Shown here: in pieces, positions 24,442-35,200 of the stretch | How positions within the stretch are numbered: position 1 is the first letter of the stretch | Layout: each line of letters begins with the position of its first letter | Source of the DNA: Gonatopus flavifemur | Lineage: Eukaryota; Arthropoda; Insecta; Hymenoptera; Dryinidae | NCBI GenBank assembly: GCA_018340375.1 | Contig: JAFFJZ010000091.1 | Coordinates: forward strand, 248,001 to 312,000 | Direction of reading: 5' to 3' | Length of the DNA stretch: 64,000 nucleotides | Position numbers and translations under genes: made by a program | Notes under the pieces: model-generated | What the model saw: only the letters and a program-made list of their open reading frames with translations | The model's database searches: none | What the model was told of the DNA's origin: nothing

Positions 24442-25344
24442 CACTGAGAGAAATTCTTATAGTGACTGTAACTAAAACGTCTCAACTAAATATTTTCAAT
24501 GACAGCTACTGAAAATTTGAATGATTCAACTAAGAAATTAGGCTGGCGTCCCATGGACGGAAAAAGTGACGGAAAGCTAATTGCGGTACCAATACTTTTC
24601 AAGTATGCCCAGTTGTATCTGGTTTCATCCAACAGTCACTAAAAATTCTGAAAATCGATTGGTGCCGCAATTCGCTTTCCGTCACTTTTTCCGTTCATGG
24701 GACGCTGGCCTTATAGTCAATATAATCAAGCTTGTTTTCGTATTCAATTGTCTTTGGACACTTTCCTCCCTTTCAAACGTGTAGGACGCGTGAGTCAAAG
24801 TTGTCGAAATTGCTACTTCAAATTGTGCAGTTGAGATTGTCGGGGGTCTGAAGGCTGAATTGATTTTGAATGTGTATTTTTCTCTACAATGGGAGTGGTA
24901 TCTTCACAAGTTATTCACTCTTATATGTACAAACGTAGTAACAAGTATTGATATGGGTTATGAATTGGAATCAAACGGTATAGTTTTCCTGGTCAACATT
25001 GCGATTAAAGTGGATAAAATGTTCAAGAACAAGACAAAAATGAACCCTAGTATCATTCTACTAACCTTCGTCATATGATTTTCGTAGATTGTTATCTACG
25101 TTATTATTTTGTACATATTTACAAGTCATTTTAACCAGAATTTATAAATTATCCTATTATAATGTAGCTCACCATCAAAAAGTAGTTGTGAAAAATAGTC
25201 GTGTTTACTAAAAATCAAGTAATTTCGATCCCAACCTTCGGCTACATCGTACCATAAAAATTAGTAAGTGATACTGAAAAGAATAGCTGAGACGGTATTT
25301 CACTAATTTTTTCAGATAATGGCAACTAATACTTTCTCTCAGTG
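24442..25344. mobile_element. CACTGAGAGAAA-ended element, TA target
   Basis: The 903-bp element runs from CACTGAGAGAAA to TTTCTCTCAGTG. TA flanks it on both sides (24440-24441 and 25345-25346). The first and last ~80 bp are inverted copies. It has no coding capacity, so it is a non-autonomous element. Confidence 0.7.
24541..24710. mobile_element. Harbinger-like MITE with TTA duplication
   Basis: The 170-bp element has ends GGCTGGCGTCCCATGGACGG and the near-complement CCGTTCATGGGACGCTGGCC. TTA duplications lie at 24538-24540 and 24711-24713. The 3-bp TTA target fits PIF/Harbinger MITEs. It is inserted in the CACTGAGAGAAA element. Confidence 0.75.
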
Positions 25345-25766
25345 TATTGAGATGTGTTTCTACAAGAAATTATGTTACTTTTCACGCCATTTTTGTGTCA
25401 ATGATATCATCCGTCACAGACTGGCGCTTATTTTCAATAAATTATGAGACTTTCTGGGATATATTTTTTTGCGTGTACCATGCGACTTTAGTGAATTTTC
25501 GACTCGAGTAACAAGGGAGCTCGAGCATCTAAGAATTTGACTCGAATGCGACTCGAGACCATTTCACTCGAGCCACTCGAGTGAAACATGACTCGAGTCC
25601 AGGGGTATGCAACTCCAATACATAAGAATCAAACCTTATTTAAACTGACATCTGCGCCCTCTCAGTAATAAATATTGGGGAGAACTAGAAATCAATATGG
25701 CGGTCATGAGAAAACCAAAATAGCGTCCGTTGAGAAATCCAATATGGCGTCTGAATTAGTGGTTCA

Positions 25767-26153
25767 TTTAAATAGAGATCGACCGAAAGTTTTTGCGGAA
25801 AATGATTGAAATTGAAGTTGTGACCATTAGTTTTGGAAAAAATTTGGAATTAGAGGTTGGGAGTGTAGACAAGCTCCCTAACAATGCAATTATCATACTT
25901 ATGTTCACATTTCAATCTAATTGACGAAATGATTTCGATTTTTGGTCAATGCTTGTCGGCCGAAATTGTAAGCCGAAAATCGAAATCATTTTCTTAATTA
26001 AATTGAAATGTGAACATAAGTATGATAATTGCATTGTTAGGGAGCTTGTCTACACTCCCAACCTCCAATTTGAAATTTTTTCCAAAACCAATAGTCACAA
26101 CTTCAATTTCAATCATTTTCCGCAAAAACTTTCGGTCGGTCTCTACATTTAAA
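25767..26153. repeat. Near-perfect palindrome, ~190-bp arms
   Basis: From TTTAAATAGAGATCGACCG to CGGTCGGTCTCTACATTTAAA, almost every base pairs across a short centre at about 25960. Arms this alike suggest recent insertion or arm-to-arm conversion. It is non-coding. Confidence 0.8.
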
Positions 26154-26198
26154 CATAGTTTTCATCGAGTGCTAGGAAAAGCAAATAAAAGATTGCTA

Positions 26199-26908
26199 CA
26201 CTGTAGGAAGAATTTCCTGTAAATTTCCTGTACAAAGATTGGAAATCACAATGTTTTGTGAAATCACTATCCTCAATATAAGAAAAATGCACTTAACCTT
26301 GAAAAATATCCACGGTCAGAGTACACTGTAAAAAATAATGACTGTGAATTACTCACTCAAAATTGGAAAATCCTGGAAAATTCTTTTGTGGAAGTACTGC
26401 GCTCAGCGTAGGGGAAATAAATTTTCTATTGAAAAAGTCCTGTGCTCAGTGTTATGACATCACAGAATTTTGTGAATTGTTCACGCTTAGCTTGGTCACT
26501 CAAAGTTATCTATCCTAAGCGTAAACAGTTTACAAAGTTCTGTAATGTCATAACGCTGAGCACAGGACTTTTTCGATAGAAAATTTATTTCCCAAACGCT
26601 GAACGCAGTACTTTCACAAAAGAATTTTCCAGGATTTTCCAATTTTGAGTGGGTAATTTTCAGCCATTATTTTTTACAGCGTGATGATATTCACACTGAC
26701 TTGTGAATTATTCATACTCAGTTCAGGAAAAAAATGACCTATACTGAGTATGGATAATTTGTAAGTCGGTGTGAGTATCACTATTCTGAGCATAGAGCTT
26801 TTGCAAAATTAAATGCATTTTCCCTATGTTGAATGTAGTGATTCCACAAAACATTGTGATTTTCAATTCTTTTACAGAAATTTACAGAAAATCCTTTCCA
26901 CAATGTCC
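26199..26908. mobile_element. CACTGTAGGAAG-ended MITE containing a second MITE
   Basis: The outer inverted ends are CACTGTAGGAAGAATTTCCT and the complement-like AATCCTTTCCACAATG. Both are followed inward by a CTGTAAATTT word and AATCACAATGTTTTGTG. The nested element 26325-26690 starts ACTGTAAAAAATAATG and is itself a ~365-bp palindrome (GTGCTCAGTGTTATGAC against GTCATAACGCTGAGCAC). A relative of the outer element lies at 44.94 kb. Confidence 0.65.
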
Positions 26909-27238
26909 ATACTTTTTGAATGACTAAGAAATGATTGGAAATTTGAAATATCTCCTTCATCTTCATCTTCATTTATTGCTCATTAGAGATACATACATCC
27001 CTCTAGCAAGGGGGTACAATATAACATAAATTATTCACAAAGATCAACAAGGAGATAAACACATCTATAAAAGAATCACTATATGGACTTAATGATAAAG
27101 AATATCTAAACGTAAACATAATTTTCTGATTGTTATTGAAGAGTCGTTTCACCTTCCGAGCTTTGAGGTGTGAGACTTTCGAAAATTATAGTGTTATCTC
27201 ACAAAAATTACTATGAATACATTGCCCATTTCTCCCAG

Positions 27239-30200
27239 TTATTGCACTATAACAAATGCTCTTAACGATAACGCATTCGCAGTGTATAAGAATAAAATTT
27301 TCAGTTCGGACTTGGTTGAGATTGACATCAGTTTCTCAGGTGTATCGCCAGTCAGAAAGCGAGCTCTGAAATGGGAATAAAGAGGACACTTTAGTAAAAA
27401 GTGAGAAACATTCTCTTCTGCTTGGCGATTACAGACTATGCAAATATTATTTGGTTTTATTATGTACAGTATTTTATTTATTCTAATTTTCAGTTCATAA
27501 TTATTCGCAAGTCTTAAGTTCATCAGCATCCTTTGCCACTCTGCAGGACATCTCAACTCCAGATAACTGCCTCGATCTGGCAGGGTACTCGCTGGAAAAA
27601 TATTCTGACAGAATGTGGATCTATTGCACCTATCTAAATCAAGCATCCGCGAGTGCTTTGCATAAGAAAGGAAAATTTCTTCTTCAAGTAGTTTAAACTC
27701 TGTCAGGTCCATATTATCCCAGGCATACAGATACCCCGTCAGTTCAAACAAGTCTCTAATTTACAGTGCCCAATTAAATTTCTTGTCACTCGGGTAGGAT
27801 TTGGCCAAATGATATAGATGGAAAAAAAACACAAACTGGGTATACGGTTTCCATTTATTTTTAGTAACTTGATAAGCCAGTTCCATGCACATTCCATTGT
27901 TTTGTAAGCGATCGGCAAAATATCCACTTCTAACCGTAACGCGTAGCTCGGTGTACACTTCGGAAGAGCCAGTAGTCTTTTGAAAAATTCTACTTGCGTA
28001 GTTTCCAATTTATCCAAATATCTAAGACCCCAGAATGGTACTCCGTAGAGCAATGTCGAAGTTACCATTGAGTTTGACAGTTTGAGCTTAGTGGTCCATG
28101 CATCCGATTTACTTTTTGTAAGTAATGCTAAAACCGCGCCTGATGCTATTCTGGTTTTTTTCATAGCCTTCTCTGCGGCACCGAGTCCAAGAGTAGAGCT
28201 CCTAAATTCTATACCTAAGTAGTCAGTGCTGCCGAACACTCCAACGTGCTTCTGTTCAATCAAGTATGAGTTTTTCTTAGGTATTCTGATACTTCCAGTT
28301 CTATTGAAAGGGATGATCTTGGTTTTTGAGGCATTTATCAGAATACCATTTTCCTTACAATAGATTGTAAGGATCCTCAACTTTTCTTTTACATCAGCAT
28401 GCGAGTGACAAAATATGACTGAGTCATCAGCATACAAAAGCATTATAATATCCCTTGCTGCCCCTATACTTAGTCCTACACAACCATGTTCCCTCAAAAA
28501 GTCCTCGATATCAGCCAGAAATAAGATGAAGAGTAAGGGGCTCAGAGATTCGCCCTGCAGGACACCTTCCGTGATCTCAAATGCCTCAGAGAGTGTAGCT
28601 CCCTGTTTAACCTGAACCACGGCAGTCTTATAGAATGATCTTGATATTCTAATATATTTTGCACTCATACCTATACTAAATAATTTGCTCCACAATAACT
28701 CATGTCTGACTGAGTCGAAGGCCCTCTTAAGATCAATAACTATTGCTTATACGGTGTGTCCTTTGAATCTAAGTTGTACCTGTACTGTTGCCAGGAACGC
28801 GAAAACATTATCATCGCAACCTCTCTCATTCCGGAAGCCAGCCTGACATTCCGGTAAACAGCCAGAGTTCTCGGCCCATTTAGCGGGGCGATTCCTCAGA
28901 AGCGTGGTGAAAATTTTTGCTATGCTACTTATCAGCGCGATACTCCTATAATTATTGGGATTTTCATCGTCCCCCTTCTCGTGTAGCATCGAGAGCAACG
29001 CCCTCGACCACATCTGAGGAACAGTCTCTGTGCCAACAATTTTGTTAAATGAAGCTAGAAGATATAGCTGCCAGCTGTTCGATAAATTTTCATAGCACTC
29101 GTTAGAGAGTTGATCTAATCCCGGTGCTTTCAGGTTTCTAAATTTGCTTAAGCACGCTTGCAATTCAATGAGGGAGAATTCTCTATCCAGCACCAGATCT
29201 TCAACACTGGTCAACGTCAGACTGGGGACCGATCTTGGCCCATAAATGTTCGTGAAAAATTGATACCACTCTTCGTTAGCTATCTTCGATAATTTGAAAG
29301 TTTGGGCTTAAGAGCTGCGATAGCTCGCCAGAAAGCTCCCGCGCTTCTCACATTTGCCAGGTCTTCTTTTAATTTAGGGTCGTAATTGACCTTTTTTGCT
29401 TGAGTTTACATCTATAGGTTCACTTCTTTCCTAATATCTTCTTTACCATGATACTTTCCGCAAAGTTTGACTTCCTACAGTCTTTGAGTGCATGCTTATA
29501 TCCTAGTTTGGCTGCCCTGCAGTCGTCGTCAAACCAACGGCAACCGTCATATGCAGTTGCTTTGCGACTAAATTTTGTTACCAATCCAGTCTCCATACAA
29601 GCTTTGGACATTGCGGCAGTCAGATTATTCGAAATAACATCGATATCCGATACAACAAAATCAATTTGGATTCTTGGCGACCAGAGCATCCTCTGGAAAT
29701 AACCATCTGCTTTATCTTGCCGCCACAATATCCTCGTGGAAGCCGGCGTTGGTCCTATTGACAAACGAGGGACATCCATGCCAATGCATACCGAGATAGT
29801 CAACTGGACAGGGGAATGGTCTGACAGGACTGGTGAATGCAACACTTCTAGGTCCTTTATGAATTCCAAATTGCGAATTTTAGAACGAATTGGATCTATC
29901 ACGCTGCGTCCGGTCCGGCTAACAAATGTGGACTGTGCTGGGCGGTCTGATAATGATCTGCCATTAATGGCGGCAAACCCATTTCCTTCCATAAATTCGA
30001 CCAGTTCACGCCCTCTGTCATTGTAAATTTTATCATGGGAAGTGCGCTCAGTCTCGAAAGGAGTACCTTCAATGAGCTCGCATGGAAGGGCATTACTCTC
30101 CGAGATCCTTGAATTGAAGTCGCCGCCGAGAAATACAATATCGCCAGGAAAGTTTTGTTGTATATCCATTATACTGGCTCGGAACAAATCAAGAACTCCA

Positions 30201-30703
30201 GTTAATTTACACGAGGGTTTGAATCATACAATACCCAATATTATAAAAGTTTCCTCTATTTTAACTCTAATAAGAATCCAATGGTGACTAACTTCAAGAA
30301 TCTCTGGGCTGGGAACTTTTCTTGAGACTAACATAAGTAGGCCGGCGCTGGGGCGGCCAAGACTTTTCTCTTTCAGTGCATTAGGCCATATACTATAATA
30401 ATTGTTTTTAATCTTATTGCCTAAATTGCACGGTGATACCTGCCACGTTTCTGTAATACCTATCAAATCAGCCTCCAAAGTTTCCAGTATGCTGAGGGAC
30501 CTGTTCAGCCCTCCGCAGTTCCAAATTAAAAATTTGGGTGAAAGGTCTCCAGGTTCGTTGTGAAATGCAGCTGCAATCGGAAGTTCTGCATTCAGTAGAG
30601 TTTGTAGTACAGCTCGGTTTGTGTTGGACTCTTCAAATACTTCTTCGTCTCTCCTTGTGTTGATTATCCGTTTTTTGAGTATGATGGAGTTTGGTTTTTG
30701 CAC
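27239..30703 (-). pseudogene. LINE ORF2: endonuclease and reverse transcriptase, decayed
   Basis: From 30703 the frame enters an AP-endonuclease domain: FLIWNCGGLNRS, DLIGITETWQ, FLGGDFNSRI, SDHSPVQLTI. It is broken by a TGA near 30229. After 29420 frameshifts lead to the reverse transcriptase. RT motifs visible are APGLDQLSNE, NYRSIALISS, QAGFRNERGC, IDLKRAFDSV (catalytic D), GVLQGESLSPLLF and LLYADDSVIF (YADD). A TAA near 28747 splits it. A terminal frameshift at about 27745 leads to a C-terminal zinc-knuckle-like CIVCNRQAEENVSHFLLKCP. Both RT active-site motifs remain, but the copy cannot make ORF2. Confidence 0.85.
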
Positions 30704-31770
30704 GCACTTGGTAGATTTCTTCCAGTAGTATCCATCATGAACCCGTCTGATGTATGTGGGCCGTTCTGCTTTCTATCCTCATCCCTGCGATTGGCTTTGT
30801 TGTTTTCAGGTTTATGCATAGGGATGAATGCTTTCTCCTCAGAGTTCCATACTCGGACTTGACCGTTGACTATCACTTCGTTGTACAATGTTTTGGCTGT
30901 CCCACCGTTTTTTATGGTTTCACGGGCAAGGCATCGGCCTTAATATGCGATGCGCCTCTCGGAATCCGTTTTGTCGGTCTCGATGTAGATTTTCTCTTCC
31001 ATCAGTTTATCTCTATTCGACTCCATTACCGTATTCTTATTCGCTAACGGGGAGAATTTTACGAGCATTTTGTTCTGATCTCTCCCCAAAGTTCTTGCAT
31101 CTTCAACAGCATTCTGTAACGGAAACTTGTCGTTGAAAAAGCGATTGACCTCTTCTAATCGGTTGTTCGGATTAATTTTCAGGCCAGCAATTACGGCGTT
31201 GTTTTGTCTGAGTTGTTCTTCATGTTTTTGAATGAGTTCGTCTCTCTTCTTTCCCCTTTCCAACAACTCTTCGTTCGTTTTTCTTAACTGGTCACACTCT
31301 TCTTCTGGTTTCCGAATTCTATCGCCAATCTCATTTCGCATTTCACTTATTTCCGTGCTGAGTTTTGTTTCAACGCCATTTATCCTTTCGAGGATCAAGT
31401 CGAGTTTCTTTTCCATGTTGCAATTATCCGTTTGTTCCGGTGAAGTGATAATAGTTTTTTGTTTTTTGTTACAAGATCCTTTATTTACTGTTTGTTTTTC
31501 GATGCTACTATTATCAAGGAAAGTGTTCGAGCTTTTTGGATCAGGGGGAGAGAGAGAGTTTTGGTCCCGTTTTCTTTGGTGTAGGAAAAATCCTGTGATA
31601 ACTGGATCGCTGTGAGCTCTCCCTCTCGTCCATGCGTACGCTTTGGGCGGTCTGCCACAGTTTGTTCCACGGGGCCTGGTTTCGGTTTCAGGGCCTCCCT
31701 CTGCCACTCCTGAAATACAATGGCCGTCTTTAAGCTCCACCTCTCCGTCGTGTGACACTTTCGGAATCAA
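30664..31770 (-). pseudogene. LINE ORF1, coiled-coil RNA-binding protein
   Basis: The protein of about 350 residues has an N-terminal basic/low-complexity part and a heptad-rich segment (KLDLILERINGVETKLSTEI onward). It then has a globular part like RRM-type ORF1 proteins (NNAVIAGLKINP, KMLVKFSPL). One in-frame TAA at 30940-30942 is followed by in-frame continuation (LYNEVIVNGQVRVW). Its end overlaps the start of ORF2 by about 40 bp in another frame. Confidence 0.7.
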
Positions 31771-32594
31771 AAGGATCCAGCAGGTGCTGCCACAGCACGA
31801 TTCGCTTTGATATCTTCAGAACCAGGTGACATGCGCATTACTCCGAGCTAAGCTGTTTATGTTAATGACCTGTTGAGCAGTGTAAACTTTTCGTATGTAT
31901 TTTTGGACAAATTTTCACACTATGGACACTATAGATGGAAGCCCAGACACTGTGGCGAACACTGAGTGAAACAGAACAACCGGATGATTTTACTGAGATC
32001 TTTGAATCGTGTAAAAACTATCCAAAACACTGCGGCAAAAACACACGACCAGACCAGTATACGCTACACGAGCGCCAAAAATTTTAAATATGCAGAAATG
32101 AAGTCTACTCCCAGGGTTGTGGTGTGAATATCAATCAAAATTGAAAATAATCAAAAGGTTACACAGTGGGGAAAAATAGAAAAACGAGGTTCAAAATAAC
32201 TTGTAGAGCGCAATTCCTGGCCGATTTTGAAATTTTTCTTTGAAAAGAATCAGCATCAAATTCTCTAGAGATCTGTGAATGTCGATTTCCGAATTTTTTC
32301 TCATATAAACTTTCATATTAATGCAAAGTACAGGGAAAATGTGAAATTTTTCAACTCTCCAATTTACTTTGGCCTGAAAATTTTTTCTGTACTCAATATC
32401 ACTCGAATCCGATGCAGACAGGTGTACTGTGAGCGAATAATCAATATATGCTGGGTATTGATTGTTGATACAGGATTATTTAAACAAATAAGGGATATCA
32501 GTGATTTTTCACAAGTCAAACCACTTTCTGATCGAACTCGCATGCTTTCCTGGTGGGATGATTGATGGATGATGAGAATGTGGAAATCAATATA

Positions 32595-33250
32595 CTTTGT
32601 TGATAAATGTTATAAACAAATCATATAAACAAATACCCGATTCGAGCAATTGTTGACAGGAAGAAATAATTTTTTCTTCTGTTGGAGTTTGGAATATACT
32701 GTTGATGAACTTTTCGCATCGAAATGTGCCATCCGACATCGTGAATGAATGTTATAAACAAATTATATGAATAAATAATTGATTCGAGCAATTATTAGTG
32801 GGAGAGACAGGTTTTCTCCTCATGGACTTCGAATGATATTGTTGACCAGGAATTCAGATCAAAATTTCACATCCGACATTATTGTTGATGAATGTTATAA
32901 ACAAATTAAATAAACAAATACTTGATCCGAGCAATTATTGGTAGGGAGAGATAGGTTTTCCCCACATGGACTTGGAATGATATTGTTGATCAGGGATTCA
33001 CATCAAAATTTCACATCCGACATCACTGTTGATGGATGTTATAAACAAATTATATAAACAAATACCTGATCCAAGCAATTGTTGACAGAGAAGGATGATT
33101 TTTTTTTCTGTTGGACTTTGAAATATACTGTTGATGAAGTTTTCGCATCGAAATGTGCCATCCGACATTGTTAATGAATGTTATAAACAAATTATACAAA
33201 TAAATAACCGATCCCAGCAATTATTGATAAATTTTATCCACCAATTATAT
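32595..33250. repeat. ~143-bp subterminal tandem repeats, left arm
   Basis: The marker ATGTTATAAACAAAT recurs at about 32607, 32750, 32892, 33036 and 33178, a period of 142-144 bp. Each unit also holds GAGCAATTRTTGACAGG-like and CATCCGACAT words. The same units occur inverted in 40.9-41.4 kb. Confidence 0.8.
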
Positions 33251-33656
33251 AACAAAAATTAGTCCCATTAACCATTAACCATTGGAACGAGAGAATCATT
33301 TTTTCTCATAATTGGCTTTGAATTGAATTGTTGATGTCGCTGATTGATCAAAATTTGTCATCCGCAAGCCCATAATCTTTCTCACAGATATCTTCCTCAA
33401 TCACTCCATTCACATCGTTCATTCTGGAAGGCTTTGCTCCACACGAATGCCAAGAGGATGCACTTAGTGTCTCAGTGAGATTCTGAGTTACTTTTCCATC
33501 TAACATTGTCGATAGGATATTATGTTTTACCTTGCATCTGAATTTGCCGGGAGGAATTTCGGTCGGTGAATGCTGACTTATTCCTTTTTTCAAGGGATTC
33601 ATTTCAGATCTCGTTAATTCCGGGGTTTCTCCAGCGAATCGAAATGATATTGGCCT

Positions 33657-33819
33657 CAGTGATGCCAGGAAAAACGGTGCGGACCGAAAAATCAGCCCCT
33701 CCATTGTTCACACAATGACACGTTCGTTTACGTGCGACTCACATGTATACGAAAGTTTCATCGTGTGCACGGTAGAGAGGCTGATTTTTCGGTCCACACC
33801 GTCTTTCCTGGCATCACTG
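33657..33819. mobile_element. hAT-type MITE with perfect 8-bp duplication
   Basis: The 163-bp element runs from CAGTGATGCCAGGAAAAACG to its complement TTTCCTGGCATCACTG, with about 40-bp inverted ends. It is flanked on both sides by ATTGGCCT (33649-33656 and 33820-33827). An 8-bp duplication with CAGTG ends is the hAT signature. It splits the inverted Transib transposase. Confidence 0.9.
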
Positions 33820-34327
33820 ATTGGCCTACAGAATTTTATAGATCCAGGGTGAGAATTCCTCCAAATCTCTTGAGATTCAGATTCCAATAGAATGGGCACC
33901 ATTGAAACCATGGAAATGCTCTCAGCTGTCTGCATTCCAACTGGCCGATTTTGCTTGCAAACGGATGATTTCATATTGATGTCTGGAAAGTTTAGCATCT
34001 TCGATTCATGCGAGTGCTTCATCATCAGTGAACCCTGTTACTTCCTTTCCGTCCTCCTGCTCATGTGTGTCATCTAATAGTTGTCTGATTTCATTCACCA
34101 ACTTCGTTTCCCCAGCAGATCCTAAATTACTAGGAAAGATAAGTTCAATTTCTATTTCTGAATAGCATTCTTCAATTGTTTGACCCTTCCTTCTTTTTGT
34201 CGATTTGGAGCTATCCAGAAAATCATTGCAAGATGGTCTACCAACATTTGATGTACTTAACGTGACAGTGAGGTTTTTGAGCAAACCTTTTAGTGTAAGG
34301 GGACCAATTTCGGATAAGGGGTTCCTA

Positions 34328-34533
34328 CCCACACAGCACAAGCATGGTCCAAATGAACCCCTGTTATGTCAGTTTAGGAAGAATTCATAAAGAATTCTTG
34401 AGAATTCTCTTTGAATAGCAGGGATTCATGGAGAATTCTTTTTGAAATGACATAACGGGGACTCTTCAAGAATCCCACGATGGGTTCATATAGAATTCTT
34501 GATGAATTCATTGGGACCACGGTGCTGTGGAGG
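34328..34533. mobile_element. CACAGCAC-family element, AGAATTCT-type core
   Basis: The 206-bp element starts CCCACACAGCAC and ends GTGCTGTGGAGG, with TA on both sides. The interior is palindromic (TGGTCCAAATGAA against TTCATTGGGACCA). It is packed with AAGAATTCATAAAGAATTC-like words. Confidence 0.75.
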
Positions 34534-34680
34534 TAATTTGGATCACCATCTAAAATCACTATTCCTGTGCTTCATTTCGAAAAGTCCTTCCTTGTGAAAA
34601 CCAGACTTCCAATTCTGTTTGAAAGTGGAAATGAATTACTGCAATATTTTGTCGGTTACTATCGTACTTTGTATAATTAG

Positions 34681-35039
34681 TATGATAGAGAAGCCCAATC
34701 GAATTTTATAACACATAACTCTATAAACTAACACAATATCAGTTCATGATGAGTAACCCAGTGATTTCTGACCTACAATGTACGGTATATAGAGTGAAGT
34801 TTGCAATCAAATTCAACAAAAACTTAATGAGTACGGAAACACTATATTTCAAACAAATGAACACTATGAACCACATGTTCTCGTACTCATTACGTTTTTG
34901 TTGAATTCGATTGCAAACTTCACTCTATATACTGTACATTGTAGGTTAGAAACCACTGCGTTACTCATCATGAACTGATATTGTGTTATTTCATAGAGTT
35001 ATTTGTTATGAAATTCGATGAGGCTTCTTTATTATACTG
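34681..35039. repeat. Palindrome at the centre of element A, ~165-bp arms
   Basis: The arms 34681-34855 and 34870-35039 are near-perfect complements (TATAGAGTGAAGTTTGCAAT against ATTGCAAACTTCACTCTATA). The centre, at about 34862, is also the axis about which the two transposase copies face away from each other. Confidence 0.8.
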
Positions 35040-35200
35040 TCTCTTCTTCAACAACTCTTACAAACATCCGTCTATACACTTGAGGTGAGTTGATACGTAT
35101 GAATTATCGAAATGGGTTCGTTTATCAACGGGCAAAGTTATACGTATCCGTGTAGTCAAGTTCACATCTTGAATGCTTAAGAGTCTGATACAGTCCACTA

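Larger units (their letters stand above)
24355..25455. mobile_element. Outer element of a three-level nest
   Basis: The inverted ends are CATAATTTATTGAGC (from about 24364) and its complement near 25445, followed inward by CGCCAGTCTGTGACGGAT. The interior is filled by two further elements. No transposase is visible. Confidence 0.6.
26952..32081 (-). mobile_element. Non-LTR retrotransposon (LINE), nearly full length
   Basis: The 5.13-kb element lies on the minus strand. It has an ORF1 with a coiled coil, an ORF2 with endonuclease and reverse transcriptase, and a 3' end AATAAATGAAGATGAAGATG. The flanks TTTGAAATAT (26942-26951) and TTTTAAATAT (32082-32091) look like a 10-bp target duplication with one mismatch. 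The region 31771-32081 would be its 5' UTR. The clade is not assigned. Confidence 0.8.
33345..34650 (-). pseudogene. Transib transposase, truncated inverted copy
   Basis: On the minus strand from about 34650 to 33345 the sequence parallels the plus-strand copy at 35.4-36.5 kb: LTVTLSTSNVGRPSC, FTDDEALA, PILLESESQEIWRNSHPGS, KFRCKVKHNIL and MLDGKV (second catalytic D). It stops abruptly after DICEKDYG, where the subterminal arm begins. The C-terminal half, including the zinc-binding histidines and catalytic E, is missing. The stretch between the acidic region and the PILLES block is deleted. A CACAGCAC element and a hAT-like MITE interrupt it further. Confidence 0.75.

Noticed and set aside
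32275..32565. 96-codon frame at the left end of Transib A
   Set aside because: It lies wholly in the terminal inverted repeat, and its counterpart at 44.6-44.9 kb is not open. It is not coding.
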